A DNA stretch of 14,920 nucleotides. Origin: an uncultured Planctomycetaceae bacterium. Its GTDB lineage: Bacteria; Planctomycetota; Planctomycetia; Pirellulales; Lacipirellulaceae. A program made the translations under genes and the position numbers. Where the stretch lies: contig CALMBE010000147.1 of assembly GCA_937860165.1 (NCBI GenBank), positions 1 through 14,920 of the forward strand. Direction: 5' to 3'. Every line of letters starts with the position of its first letter. Position 1 is the first letter of the stretch. Below the pieces are notes generated by a model. That model was not told the DNA's origin. It did no database searches and saw nothing but the letters and a program-made list of their open reading frames with translations. Below are positions 7,029 to 13,824 of the stretch, piece by piece.

Positions 7029-8030
7029 ATGAACGCCATTGAAATTCGCCAACTCGAGAAATCCTATCGCGTTTATCAGAAAAACGAAGGCCTGTGGGCT
7101 TCGGTTCAAAGTCTCTTTCACCGGGACTATCGTGAGGTGGCGGCCTTGAAACCCTTGGACCTGGACGTGGCCCAAGGGGAATTTGTGGCCTTTCTCGGGC
7201 CCAATGGGGCGGGCAAAACCACCACTCTCAAGCTCCTTTCGGGAGTGATCAGCCCCAGTGGGGGAGAAGCGCGCGTGTTGGGGCACACGCCGTGGCTCCG
7301 TGAGAATGAATATCGCCGTCGCTTCGCCTTGGTGATGGGACAGAAAAATCAACTGTGGTGGGACTTGCCCGCGCAGGAATCGTTCTTGTTGCACCAGAAA
7401 ATCTATCGCATTCCCCCAGACCAGTTCGCCCGAACCCGTGATGAACTGTGCGACCTATTGGAAATGCAACATCTCTTGGGCCGGCCCGTGCGGGAGCTTT
7501 CGCTCGGCGAGCGCATGAAAATGGAACTAACGGCGGCCCTCCTGCACTCGCCCGAGGTGTTGTTTCTCGACGAGCCGACGATTGGGCTTGATGTGATCGC
7601 CCAACACAACATTCAGAAATTTCTCAAACACTACCAGCAAGAACGCAAGATCACGGTGCTCCTGACAAGCCACTACATGAAAGACGTCGCTGCACTGTGT
7701 CGCCGTGTGGTTATCATTGCTCGGGGGCAACTCGTGTACGATGGATCGCTGGAAGGAATCATCGATCGCTTTAGCGGTCACAAGGTGCTCTCGTTGTTGT
7801 TTGCCAATGGCCGCATGCCGGGCGACTTGTCGCGCTATGGCGAAGTGTTGGAGATCGTAGAACCGAAGGCCCGCCTGCGAGTCGCACGCAGCGAGATCGC
7901 CCGGGTGCTTTCCGCGGTACTTGCCAACCATACCCTGGAAGACATCAGCGTCGAAGATCCCCCGCTGGAGGAAGTGATAGCGGAAATGTTTTCGCTGTCA
8001 GCCAAGGAAGAGGTAGTGGCTAGTGGCTAG
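7029..8030 (+). CDS. ABC-2 type exporter, ATP-binding subunit
   Basis: The 333-residue ATPase has Walker [10 protein letters not shown] (57-65), the Q-loop Gln105 in [12 protein letters not shown], signature LSLGERMK (157-164) in place of LSGGQ, Walker B VLFLDEP (177-183) and the H-loop His215 in TSHYMKDV. The N-terminal [18 protein letters not shown] and the C-terminal [17 protein letters not shown] segment are typical of the NatA/DrrA-like branch that works with DUF990-type permeases. It should power export by the two permeases downstream; the substrate is unknown. The start at 7029 was picked over 6996 because the -10 box lies between them. The last residues VVASG and the stop codon are encoded by a heptamer tandem repeat, so the C-terminus has been rewritten by repeat DNA. 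Confidence 0.95.
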   Translation: MNAIEIRQLEKSYRVYQKNEGLWASVQSLFHRDYREVAALKPLDLDVAQGEFVAFLGPNGAGKTTTLKLLSGVISPSGGEARVLGHTPWLRENEYRRRFALVMGQKNQLWWDLPAQESFLLHQKIYRIPPDQFARTRDELCDLLEMQHLLGRPVRELSLGERMKMELTAALLHSPEVLFLDEPTIGLDVIAQHNIQKFLKHYQQERKITVLLTSHYMKDVAALCRRVVIIARGQLVYDGSLEGIIDRFSGHKVLSLLFANGRMPGDLSRYGEVLEIVEPKARLRVARSEIARVLSAVLANHTLEDISVEDPPLEEVIAEMFSLSAKEEVVASG

Positions 8031-8058
8031 TGGCTAGTGGTAAGTGGTAAGTGGCTAG
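8014..8058 (+). repeat. Heptamer tandem repeat TAGTGGC
   Basis: About six copies of TAGTGGC/TAAGTGGT run head to tail across the end of the ATPase gene. Because 7 is not a multiple of 3, TAG appears in all three forward frames within 21 nt; CTAG also gives stops on the other strand. Confidence 0.9.
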
Positions 8059-8076
8059 ATTTCGCGTTCCTACATT

Positions 8077-8143
8077 GTCATTCCCGCGCAGGCGGGAATC
8101 CAGAATTCCAAATAAGATAGATTCCCGCCTGCGCGGGAATAAC
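8077..8143. repeat. ATTCCCGC-type inverted repeat
   Basis: Arms 8080-8100 and 8120-8140 are perfect 21-nt inverted copies around a 19-nt spacer. Each arm is itself a hairpin (ATTCCCGC / GCGGGAAT). Pairing extends weakly to 8077 and 8143. When translated it gives the familiar spurious peptide pattern PRRRESR...DSRLRGN. Elements of this type are dispersed in many bacterial genomes and resemble the dRS3-like repeats of Neisseria. Confidence 0.92.
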
Positions 8144-8153
8144 AAATTGATTT

Positions 8154-8178
8154 CCCTTCCCCCTTCCCCCCACCCCCC
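8154..8178 (-). other. Four G-runs on the minus strand, G-quadruplex capable
   Basis: The plus strand reads CCC-TT-CCCCC-TT-CCCCCC-A-CCCCCC, giving four G-runs with loops of 1, 2 and 2 nt on the template strand. It lies 22 bp before the first permease start and is part of a longer pyrimidine tract (8151-8200) that leaves no Shine-Dalgarno. Confidence 0.7.
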
Positions 8179-8200
8179 TTTGAATTTCCCTTATTCTTCT

Positions 8201-9016
8201 ATGTTTGCCCGTGCTGAAACTTGGTGGACGATATTCAAGATCTGCGTCGAAGAACGCCTGGTCTATCGGGGAGATTTTGCGCTCGGGACCCTGATGCGGT
8301 TCTTGCCGATTGTGACGCAAATTTTTTTGTGGACGGCCGTGTTTGCCTCGGCGGGAACGGCCACCATCCAGGGTTTTACTCGGGAAGATGTCGTGGCCTA
8401 TTATCTGCTCACGATGCTAGCCCGGGCGTTTTCCAGTATGCCTGGCTTGGCTTCCGGGCTTGCCCGGCAAATTCGGGAGGGTGAGATCAAGAAATTTCTC
8501 ATCCAACCGATCGATCTCATTAGTTATCTCTTGCTCGCTCGAACCGCCCATAAGGTGGTGTATTACTTAATTGCAACCGGGCCCTTTGCCCTCGTGTTTT
8601 ACTTGTGTCGCGACTATTTTCACGGCTGGCCGCCCATCGAAGTGTTCCTGGCGTTTGTGGTTTCACTCTTGTTGTCCTTTTTGTTGGGTTTCTACATGGA
8701 AGCGACGATGGGGATGATTTCGTTTTGGTTTCTCGAGGTGTCATCGCTGTTGTTTGTACACATGTTGTTCATCTTTTTTTTCTCGGGGCACATGTTTCCC
8801 CTAGAATTCTTGCCCGATTTTTGGAAGTCGGTCATCGACTACACGCCGTTTCCCTATTTGGCGTATTTTCCCTCGGCAGTGTTTTTGGGCAAAGTCCAAG
8901 GGGCGGTGCTTGTGAAGGGACTTGTGATTGAAGCCGCTTGGACCGTTGGCTTCATTGTGCTGTGTCGATTTTCCATGCAAGCCGGCTATCGGCGCTACAG
9001 TGGATATGGAGGGTGA
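8201..9016 (+). CDS. ABC-2 type permease, first subunit (DUF990-like)
   Basis: This 271-residue integral membrane protein has about six hydrophobic segments (near 30-50, 62-80, 108-138, 145-170, 175-200, 240-258). The cytoplasmic motif LARQIREGEIKKFLIQPIDL (87-106) is typical of the DUF990/ABC2_membrane_6 permeases, in which the helix contacts the ATPase. It should pair with the second permease as a heterodimer forming the export channel. The start was placed at 8201 because the upstream part of the frame is translated repeat DNA (PRRRESR pattern). No ribosome binding site is visible; the preceding 50 nt are almost all pyrimidine. The gap to the ATPase gene is 170 bp, long for an operon, and is filled by repeats. 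Confidence 0.9.
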   Translation: MFARAETWWTIFKICVEERLVYRGDFALGTLMRFLPIVTQIFLWTAVFASAGTATIQGFTREDVVAYYLLTMLARAFSSMPGLASGLARQIREGEIKKFLIQPIDLISYLLLARTAHKVVYYLIATGPFALVFYLCRDYFHGWPPIEVFLAFVVSLLLSFLLGFYMEATMGMISFWFLEVSSLLFVHMLFIFFFSGHMFPLEFLPDFWKSVIDYTPFPYLAYFPSAVFLGKVQGAVLVKGLVIEAAWTVGFIVLCRFSMQAGYRRYSGYGG

Positions 9017-9023
9017 AAGAATT

Positions 9024-9095
9024 GCGGAATGCAGATTGCGGAGTGCGGAATTAGAAGCCGCGATTTCATTCCGCATTCCGAAATCCAAATTCCGC
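9024..9095. repeat. GCGGAAT-type imperfect inverted repeat
   Basis: Arms 9024-9051 and 9068-9095 pair at about 22 of 28 positions around a 16-nt spacer, with ATTCCGCA and ATTCCGC conserved at the tips. It occupies nearly all of the gap between the two permease genes. Confidence 0.75.
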
Positions 9096-9104
9096 ATTTG
9101 CATT

Positions 9105-9926
9105 ATGTCTCGCCATCCTTCCTATCTTGGTGTGTTTCTCACATTTGCCCGCAACAGCTTGGTGCGGGACATGACCTTCCGCGCGAATTTCATCATCGAT
9201 ACCATTTCGTCGATCTCGTGGATGATCATGAATCTGGGCTTCTATGCCCTGGTATATCGCAAGACGTCGCATATCGCGGATTGGGACAAGTACCAGTTTT
9301 TCGTGTTCATCAGCACGACGATGTTTGTGAACAGCCTAGTGCAGGCGTTTTTTATGCCCAATGCCGAGGAACTGAGCGAACAAGTGCGGACCGGTGGATT
9401 GGACTTTGCGCTGTTGAAACCGATCGACACGCAATTTCTGGTCTCGTTGCGCAAGGTGGCCTGGTCTTCGCTGGGGAATTTTTTTGTGGCCCTCATACTG
9501 TTGGCCTATTCCGTGCCGCGGATCGAGGGGCTGGACCTCACGGTGTGGCAAGTCGTGCTGTACCCCCTGTATGTGTTGATGGGGGTGTTTATTCTTTACA
9601 GCATCATGATTGCGTTGGCGGCGACCAGCATTTGGCTGGGGCGGAATCAGTCGCTCTACGACTTCTGGTTCTACATCACGAATTTCTCCCGCTATCCGAT
9701 GGAGATTTACGAGGGTACCTGGGGTACGCCGCTTAGGCAGATTTTTACCTTTGTGATCCCGATTCTCGTGGTGATCAATGTTCCAGCCAGATTGATGGCG
9801 AAACCCTTGTCCACCGAGTACGCTTGGATGGCCGCCTTCGGTCTGGTCGCAACCGTCGGAAGTGTGCTCGCCAGCCGGTGGGTTTTTAATCGGGCTCTCA
9901 AGAGTTACCGCAGCGCGAGTAGTTAG
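9105..9926 (+). CDS. ABC-2 type permease, second subunit (DUF990-like)
   Basis: The 273-residue protein has an N-terminal FARNSLVRDMTFRANFIID segment and about six membrane spans (near 31-51, 63-84, 117-135, 145-170, 182-200, 240-262). It also has VRTGGLDFALLKPIDTQF (94-111), the counterpart of the IREGEIKKFLIQPIDL motif in the first permease. Two different DUF990 permeases plus one ATPase make a complete exporter of a kind common in planctomycetes, cyanobacteria and actinobacteria. The start was set at 9105: the frame is open back to 8928, but that part overlaps the first permease and the inverted repeat. No Shine-Dalgarno is seen. The substrate is unknown. Confidence 0.9.
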   Translation: MSRHPSYLGVFLTFARNSLVRDMTFRANFIIDTISSISWMIMNLGFYALVYRKTSHIADWDKYQFFVFISTTMFVNSLVQAFFMPNAEELSEQVRTGGLDFALLKPIDTQFLVSLRKVAWSSLGNFFVALILLAYSVPRIEGLDLTVWQVVLYPLYVLMGVFILYSIMIALAATSIWLGRNQSLYDFWFYITNFSRYPMEIYEGTWGTPLRQIFTFVIPILVVINVPARLMAKPLSTEYAWMAAFGLVATVGSVLASRWVFNRALKSYRSASS

Positions 9927-9936
9927 GTGGACCGAG

Positions 9937-10626
9937 ATGGACGACGACGAGCAACCGCGCATTGCGATCCTGGGAGCCGGGCCCATTGGTTTGGAGGCCG
10001 CGCTCTACGCGCGCTATTTAGGTTACCCCGTCGCACTCTTGGAGGCGGAATCCATGCCTGCGGCGAATGTTTTCAAATTGGCAGGGACGAACATGGAGGG
10101 GTGTTTTGCCGAGTTGGCTTCCCGTCTGGGAGTGGCTGCCCTTCAGGCTCAGAATCCAGATTGGTCATGTCCCGCTGCCTCGGCGATGCTCACAGCTGCC
10201 GAATATCACGAACACTATTTGCTCCCGTTGGCCCAATCGGATTTAGTTGCCGATGCACTGTTTACGAATAGCAAAGTATTGGCTGTCGCGCGCCCTGAAA
10301 GTGATGCCCCTTGGCGGATCGAAATTCAGAATGTAGTGGGAGTGCAAACTTTCTATGAAGCCGAGATCGTGATCGATGCCACAGGGCAGGGGAGTACGGA
10401 GTTATTGGGCACCCGGGAGGAAGAGCCTGTTTCGGATGCTGAGGCCGAGTCGTTATGCTTTCAGAACCCCACTGCCGACTTCTATGTGCTCGGGAGCAAA
10501 GTGGTAGAGCTGCCAGGGGGATTTTCCTTTGGAGTCGGGCTAAACCAAATCCGCGAATTGTTCGCCATTCTTGGCGAGCGCGAGGACCTTGACCTCTACG
10601 CAACTATGCGGCCGATTGGCGAGTGA
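9937..10626 (+). CDS. Short FAD-binding (flavoprotein oxidoreductase-like) protein
   Basis: The 229-residue protein starts with a dinucleotide-binding fold: RIAILGAGPIGLEAALYARYLG (GxGxxG at 13-18) and an acidic residue Glu36 at the end of the second strand, where the FAD ribose is bound. An EIVIDATGQG segment (143-152) is the usual ATG-type second FAD contact. The C-terminal part FYVLGSK...LNQIRELFAILGEREDLDLYA resembles, from memory, the end of larger flavoproteins of about 400-450 residues that carry an NAD(P)-binding domain between these two parts. Here the two parts are almost adjacent, so that domain is missing. The gene begins 10 bp after the second permease stop and is probably translated from the same transcript. 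The reaction and substrate cannot be told. It may accompany export of, or modify, the exporter's cargo. Confidence 0.78.
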   Translation: MDDDEQPRIAILGAGPIGLEAALYARYLGYPVALLEAESMPAANVFKLAGTNMEGCFAELASRLGVAALQAQNPDWSCPAASAMLTAAEYHEHYLLPLAQSDLVADALFTNSKVLAVARPESDAPWRIEIQNVVGVQTFYEAEIVIDATGQGSTELLGTREEEPVSDAEAESLCFQNPTADFYVLGSKVVELPGGFSFGVGLNQIRELFAILGEREDLDLYATMRPIGE

Positions 10627-10752
10627 CTCGTTCCGCCTGATGTTCGTCGGACTTGCGAATACAGATTCCAAAACAAGGGACACTCGCCCGATATTCGCCT
10701 GCTTTCGCTCCGTGAGCACTCGCACTATGCTATCTGTCAAAGCTCGCTGCCA

Positions 10753-10813
10753 CCCTAGTCGGACTAACACCTTGGTCCGGGAGTCCCGGAGGAAAGTGTT
10801 CCTCCGGCTAGGG
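10753..10813. repeat. Twin-hairpin repeat copy B
   Basis: CCCTAG, then a 22-nt mini-hairpin with two imperfect pairs (10759-10780), linker GAGTC, a perfect 22-nt mini-hairpin (stem CCGGAGGAA, loop AGTG; 10786-10807), then CTAGGG. Left and right halves also pair at 24 of 30. It lies between the FAD-protein gene and the peptidase gene. Confidence 0.88.
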
Positions 10814-10855
10814 CGAACCAGCATCTAGGTTCGCAATTGTCCTGAATGCATCTAC

Positions 10856-10859
10856 GGAG
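10856..10859 (+). promoter_or_regulatory. Shine-Dalgarno deciding the peptidase start
   Basis: GGAG lies 7 nt before the ATG at 10867 and supports that start over the ATG at 10846. The shorter form also gives a better signal peptide n-region. Confidence 0.6.
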
Positions 10860-10866
10860 TATCGCC

Positions 10867-13008
10867 ATGTTCCACGGTTCGCTAGTTCGCACTCTTGCGG
10901 TGGCGCTTTCGCTCGTCGGTTTCGCCCCGTGCCTTGGAGAAGACTCTGTGATGGTTTACCCCGAATCGCGGCGTGGGGATCAGGTCGACACCTTTCATGG
11001 TGTCCAGGTCGCGGACCCTTATCGCTGGCTCGAAGGGGATGTCCGCAGCGAGAAAGAAGTCGCCGACTGGGTGGCGACGCAAAATGTCGTCACGAACAAG
11101 TTTCTCACAGCGATCCCCGAGCGGGCTGCTATCGAAGAACGACTTACCAGACTCTGGAATTTCGAGCGCTATACGGTTCCGACTGCTACCGCCGAAAGAT
11201 ACTTTTATCTGAAAAACGACGGCCTGCAAAACCAAGCCGTGTTGTACGTGGCCGATAGCTATGCCGGTGAAGGTCGCGTGCTGCTGGACCCGAACACTTG
11301 GTCCGAGGATGGCACGGTTTCCTTGGGGTACACGGCCGAGAGTGAAGATGGCCGCTACTTGGCCTACGGCCGCAAGGAGGCGGGTTCGGATTGGACCACG
11401 GTGTACATCGTGGATGTGGCGACGGGAAAACGGCTAGAAGATAAGTTGGAATGGACCCGCTGGGGTGGTATCGAGTGGAATGCCGAGAGTTCGGGGTTTT
11501 ACTACATCCGTTACCCGCAGCCTGAGACTGGCGAACAGCACCAGGCGCTGGCCACCGATCCTGCTTACTATTTTCATCGTTTGGGCGATCCCCAGTCGGC
11601 CGACACACTCGTCTACAGTCGTCCCGACAAACCGACCTGGAGTTTCGGGCTCGACCGCACAGAAGACAATCGCTTCTTGGTACTCACGATATTACGCAGC
11701 ACCGATCCGCAGAATCAGTTGTGGTACCGCCGTGTTGATGAACCAGTCGATGCGCCTTTCCGACCGCTGGTGGAGGACTTTGACAATCAGTTTTGGGCGC
11801 TGGGAAGTGTGGGGGATAAGCTGTACTTGCTCACCGATTTCGAGGCCCCCACCAAGCGCGTTGTCACCATGGATGTCAATCAACCGGGCCGCGAACACCT
11901 CTCTGAAATCATCCCGGCCAGCGCTGCTACTCTCGAAGGAGCTTGCCTGTTTCGAGACCAGATTGTGGCCAATTATTTGAAAGATGTGGTTTCGCAGGTG
12001 CGCAGTTTCGATCTCGCCGGGAAGCTGCTCCGCGAAATCGAACTCCCGGGAGTCGGTTCGGCCGATGGCTTTGTCGGGCGACAATCGGATACCGAGACTT
12101 TCTATTCCTTCACCAGTTATACCACCCCCGCGAGCATCTATCGGCTGGATCTTGCCACAGGAAAGAGTGAAGTCATTCGCCAACCTAAAGTAGACTTCGA
12201 CTCTTCGCAATACGAGTCCCGCCAAGCGTTTTTCACCAGCAAAGATGGTACCCGTGTGCCGATCATCGTGTCACATCGCAAGGGCCTCGAACGCAATGGC
12301 CAGCAGCCGACCTTGCTGTACGGATATGGTGGATTCAGTATTTCACTCACCCCGGCTTTCTCCGTGGGCTATGCCACATGGATGGAAATGGGGGGAGTGG
12401 TAGCCGTGCCCAATCTGCGGGGTGGTGGCGAGTATGGCGAAGCGTGGCACCAAGCCGGCAAGACGCTCCAGAAACAAAACGTGTTCGACGATTTCATCGC
12501 GGCCGCGGAGTGGTTGATTGCAGAAAAATACACCTTTGCCGGAAAGCTTGCCATCATGGGGGGGAGCAACGGCGGACTGTTAGTGGGTGCCGCGATCACG
12601 CAGCGCCCGCAGCTTTTTGGGGCTTCGTTGGCGAGTGTTGGGGTTCTCGACATGCTCCGTTATCAGAATTTCACGGCGGGTCACTTCTGGCGAGACGAAT
12701 TCGGCACGGTCGACGACCCCGAGCAGTTCCGCGCGCTGCTGGCCTATTCGCCCTATCACAACGTGAAACCGGGGACCCAATACCCCCCCACGATGATTCT
12801 CACCGCCGATACTGACGACCGCGTGGTGCCGATGCACAGTTTCAAATTCGGTGCGGCATTGCAACGTGCGCAGTCGGGTCCAGCACCGATTTTGTTACGG
12901 ATCGAAACTCGCGCTGGTCACGGCGCCGGCACGCCGACCACCAAAAAAATCGAGGAAGTCGCCGACTGCTGGGCCTTTTTATGGAAGACCCTGGGGCTCC
13001 ACAAATAG
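10867..13008 (+). CDS. Secreted prolyl oligopeptidase (S9A serine peptidase)
   Basis: Prolyl oligopeptidases cleave short peptides after proline. This 713-residue form has a signal peptide (MFHGSLVRTLAVALSLVGFA, cleavage probably near residue 24), so it acts in the periplasm or outside. The mature protein opens with the family's YPESRRGDQVDTFHGVQVADPYRWLE. The middle (about residues 70-420) is the propeller that limits access to the active site. The C-terminal hydrolase domain holds the triad: Ser567 in MGGSNGG, Asp650 in TADTDDRVVP and His685 in RAGHGAG. The oxyanion region LLYGYGGF and the NLRGGGEYGEAWH motif are intact. No fault is seen, so it should be active. The last codons and the stop lie inside repeat copy C. 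Copy B lies upstream, so the gene is flanked by repeats and is probably monocistronic. Confidence 0.97.
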   Translation: MFHGSLVRTLAVALSLVGFAPCLGEDSVMVYPESRRGDQVDTFHGVQVADPYRWLEGDVRSEKEVADWVATQNVVTNKFLTAIPERAAIEERLTRLWNFERYTVPTATAERYFYLKNDGLQNQAVLYVADSYAGEGRVLLDPNTWSEDGTVSLGYTAESEDGRYLAYGRKEAGSDWTTVYIVDVATGKRLEDKLEWTRWGGIEWNAESSGFYYIRYPQPETGEQHQALATDPAYYFHRLGDPQSADTLVYSRPDKPTWSFGLDRTEDNRFLVLTILRSTDPQNQLWYRRVDEPVDAPFRPLVEDFDNQFWALGSVGDKLYLLTDFEAPTKRVVTMDVNQPGREHLSEIIPASAATLEGACLFRDQIVANYLKDVVSQVRSFDLAGKLLREIELPGVGSADGFVGRQSDTETFYSFTSYTTPASIYRLDLATGKSEVIRQPKVDFDSSQYESRQAFFTSKDGTRVPIIVSHRKGLERNGQQPTLLYGYGGFSISLTPAFSVGYATWMEMGGVVAVPNLRGGGEYGEAWHQAGKTLQKQNVFDDFIAAAEWLIAEKYTFAGKLAIMGGSNGGLLVGAAITQRPQLFGASLASVGVLDMLRYQNFTAGHFWRDEFGTVDDPEQFRALLAYSPYHNVKPGTQYPPTMILTADTDDRVVPMHSFKFGAALQRAQSGPAPILLRIETRAGHGAGTPTTKKIEEVADCWAFLWKTLGLHK

Positions 13009-13015
13009 CCTCCCT

Positions 13016-13066
13016 CCGGACCCAAGCCTGGGTCCGGGATTCCCGGGGCCTGCTCCACTTAAGCTA
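13016..13066. repeat. Twin-hairpin repeat copy C, right half degenerate
   Basis: A perfect 22-nt mini-hairpin (stem CCGGACCCA, loop AGCC; 13016-13037) is followed by the linker GATTC and then CCGG. The second hairpin has decayed (13043-13066), though it still ends in AGCTA. Similarity to copy D begins at 12989, inside the peptidase gene, and covers its stop codon. Confidence 0.8.
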
Positions 13067-13142
13067 CTCCAGAGGCGAAATCTTGCCGGACTCCAGCGTG
13101 ATTTTCTGGTGAATTTCGACGATATCATGGGGGTGCTTTGGG

Positions 13143-13148
13143 TACAAT
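13143..13148 (+). promoter_or_regulatory. Possible -10 box of the antitoxin gene
   Basis: TACAAT lies 36 nt before the antitoxin ATG and would leave a leader of about 30 nt with a good ribosome binding site. No convincing -35 is seen at 16-18 nt spacing. Confidence 0.3.
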
Positions 13149-13171
13149 GAACGAGGTCTCATGTCGTTCTT

Positions 13172-13176
13172 AGGAG
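13172..13176 (+). promoter_or_regulatory. Shine-Dalgarno deciding the antitoxin start
   Basis: AGGAG lies 8 nt before the ATG at 13185 and favours it over the in-frame ATG at 13161. Confidence 0.75.
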
Positions 13177-13184
13177 ATGTCTAT

Positions 13185-13409
13185 ATGAGTGATTCGATTT
13201 TACCTCTGGAAATCACAAATCTACCTGTTAACGAACGCCTCCTCTTGGTCGAACAACTCTGGAATAGCATTGCCAAGGATGTGGGCAACATTTCACTTAC
13301 GGAAGAGCAAAAGTTGGAGCTCGACCGCCGATTGGAAACGCTTCGAACCAATCCCGAAAGTGGTTCTTGTTGGGAAATCGTGAAACAGCGACTTCTCGAT
13401 CGCACATGA
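13185..13409 (+). CDS. Type II antitoxin, addiction module component family
   Basis: This 74-residue protein fits the putative addiction module component family (TIGR02574/PF09720). It has an N-terminal LEITNLPVNERLLLVEQLWNSI helix, a mid LTEEQKLELDRRLETLRTNPES segment, and the family-typical C-terminal SCWEIVKQRLL. In complete systems this small protein neutralises a ParE/RelE-fold toxin encoded directly downstream with overlapping start and stop, as here (ATGA at 13406-13409). The toxin reading frame is broken after 32 codons, so this antitoxin is an orphan unless it acts on a toxin from elsewhere. The locus lies between repeat copies C and D. Confidence 0.87.
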   Translation: MSDSILPLEITNLPVNERLLLVEQLWNSIAKDVGNISLTEEQKLELDRRLETLRTNPESGSCWEIVKQRLLDRT

Positions 13410-13504
13410 GTACTCGACTGATCTTCACTTCGGAAGCAGAAGCGGATGTCGAAGCTGCCTTTCGTTGGTATCACGAATGCCGCTCCCTGGGCCTACACCA
13501 ATAG
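13406..13504 (+). pseudogene. ParE/RelE-type toxin, truncated to 32 codons
   Basis: The start codon overlaps the antitoxin stop by 4 nt. The product begins MSTRLIFTSEAEADVEAAFR and then WYHECRSLGLHQ, matching the N-terminal strand-helix of ParE-like toxins (usual pattern: F-x-x-x-A-E-x-D, then a helix ending near R-W-Y). Such toxins are about 90-100 residues. Here the frame ends at a TAG that belongs to repeat copy D, and nothing like the toxin C-terminus is found beyond it. The catalytic or target-binding part is missing, so no toxin activity is expected. It was too short to be listed by usual ORF cut-offs. Confidence 0.78.
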
Positions 13505-13565
13505 CCCCTAGCCGGACCCACACCTGGGTCCGGGATTCCCGGAAGTCGTGGTCTTCCGGCTGGGG
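13505..13565. repeat. Twin-hairpin repeat copy D
   Basis: CCCCTAG, then a perfect 22-nt mini-hairpin (stem CCGGACCCA, loop CACC; 13512-13533), linker GATTC, a 21-nt mini-hairpin with a 7-bp CCGGAAG stem (13539-13559), then CTGGGG. It begins right after the toxin remnant's stop, between convergent genes, so it could also end transcription from both sides. Confidence 0.88.
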
Positions 13566-13579
13566 TTGCACGACTCCAA

Positions 13580-13792
13580 TCACTCCCGGTCGTTGACTTT
13601 TGGTTCGATCATCTTATTCACGCTCAGTGTCAGTGCCGATGCTAGGAAGAACACACCAATCGTCAGGAATCCTTTCCATACGAACTCGTTTTCCCAGCCA
13701 CCCCAAATCAGGCTGAGTGCCAAGATCACACCGGCGATAATACACACGATGCAGATGGTGTAGCAGACGGTGTTCAAGTGTTTTAAGAACAC
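13580..13792 (-). CDS. Small two-TM membrane protein, unknown function
   Basis: I do not recognise a family. The 70-residue product has two hydrophobic segments (about 8-30 and 40-58), joined by a short GGWENEF loop, and a charged C-terminus. The start is a GTG at 13792; a GGAAAGG element about 10 nt upstream (plus-strand 13803-13809) supports it. It begins 32 bp after the ispH stop on the same strand, so the two are probably one transcript. Hydrophobic character on this strand and the ribosome binding site make it likely to be real, but the link with IspH may be only positional. Confidence 0.6.
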   Translation of the reverse strand: MFLKHLNTVCYTICIVCIIAGVILALSLIWGGWENEFVWKGFLTIGVFFLASALTLSVNKMIEPKVNDRE

Positions 13793-13824
13793 AGTAAAAT
13801 GCCTTTCCAGTGACCGAGTAAGAG

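Noticed and set aside
6891..7394. N-terminal extension of the rhomboid-like frame (168 more codons)
   Set aside because: It runs antisense through the start of the ABC ATPase gene, including its Walker A region, and shows no protein family features.
8051..8200. N-terminal extension of the first permease with the PRRRESR...SRLRGN pattern
   Set aside because: This peptide is a translation of the ATTCCCGC-type inverted repeat; the membrane protein begins at 8201.
5898..13565. The repeated palindromes as a CRISPR array
   Set aside because: Copies are kilobases apart, vary in stem sequence, have no regular spacers, and no cas gene is present.
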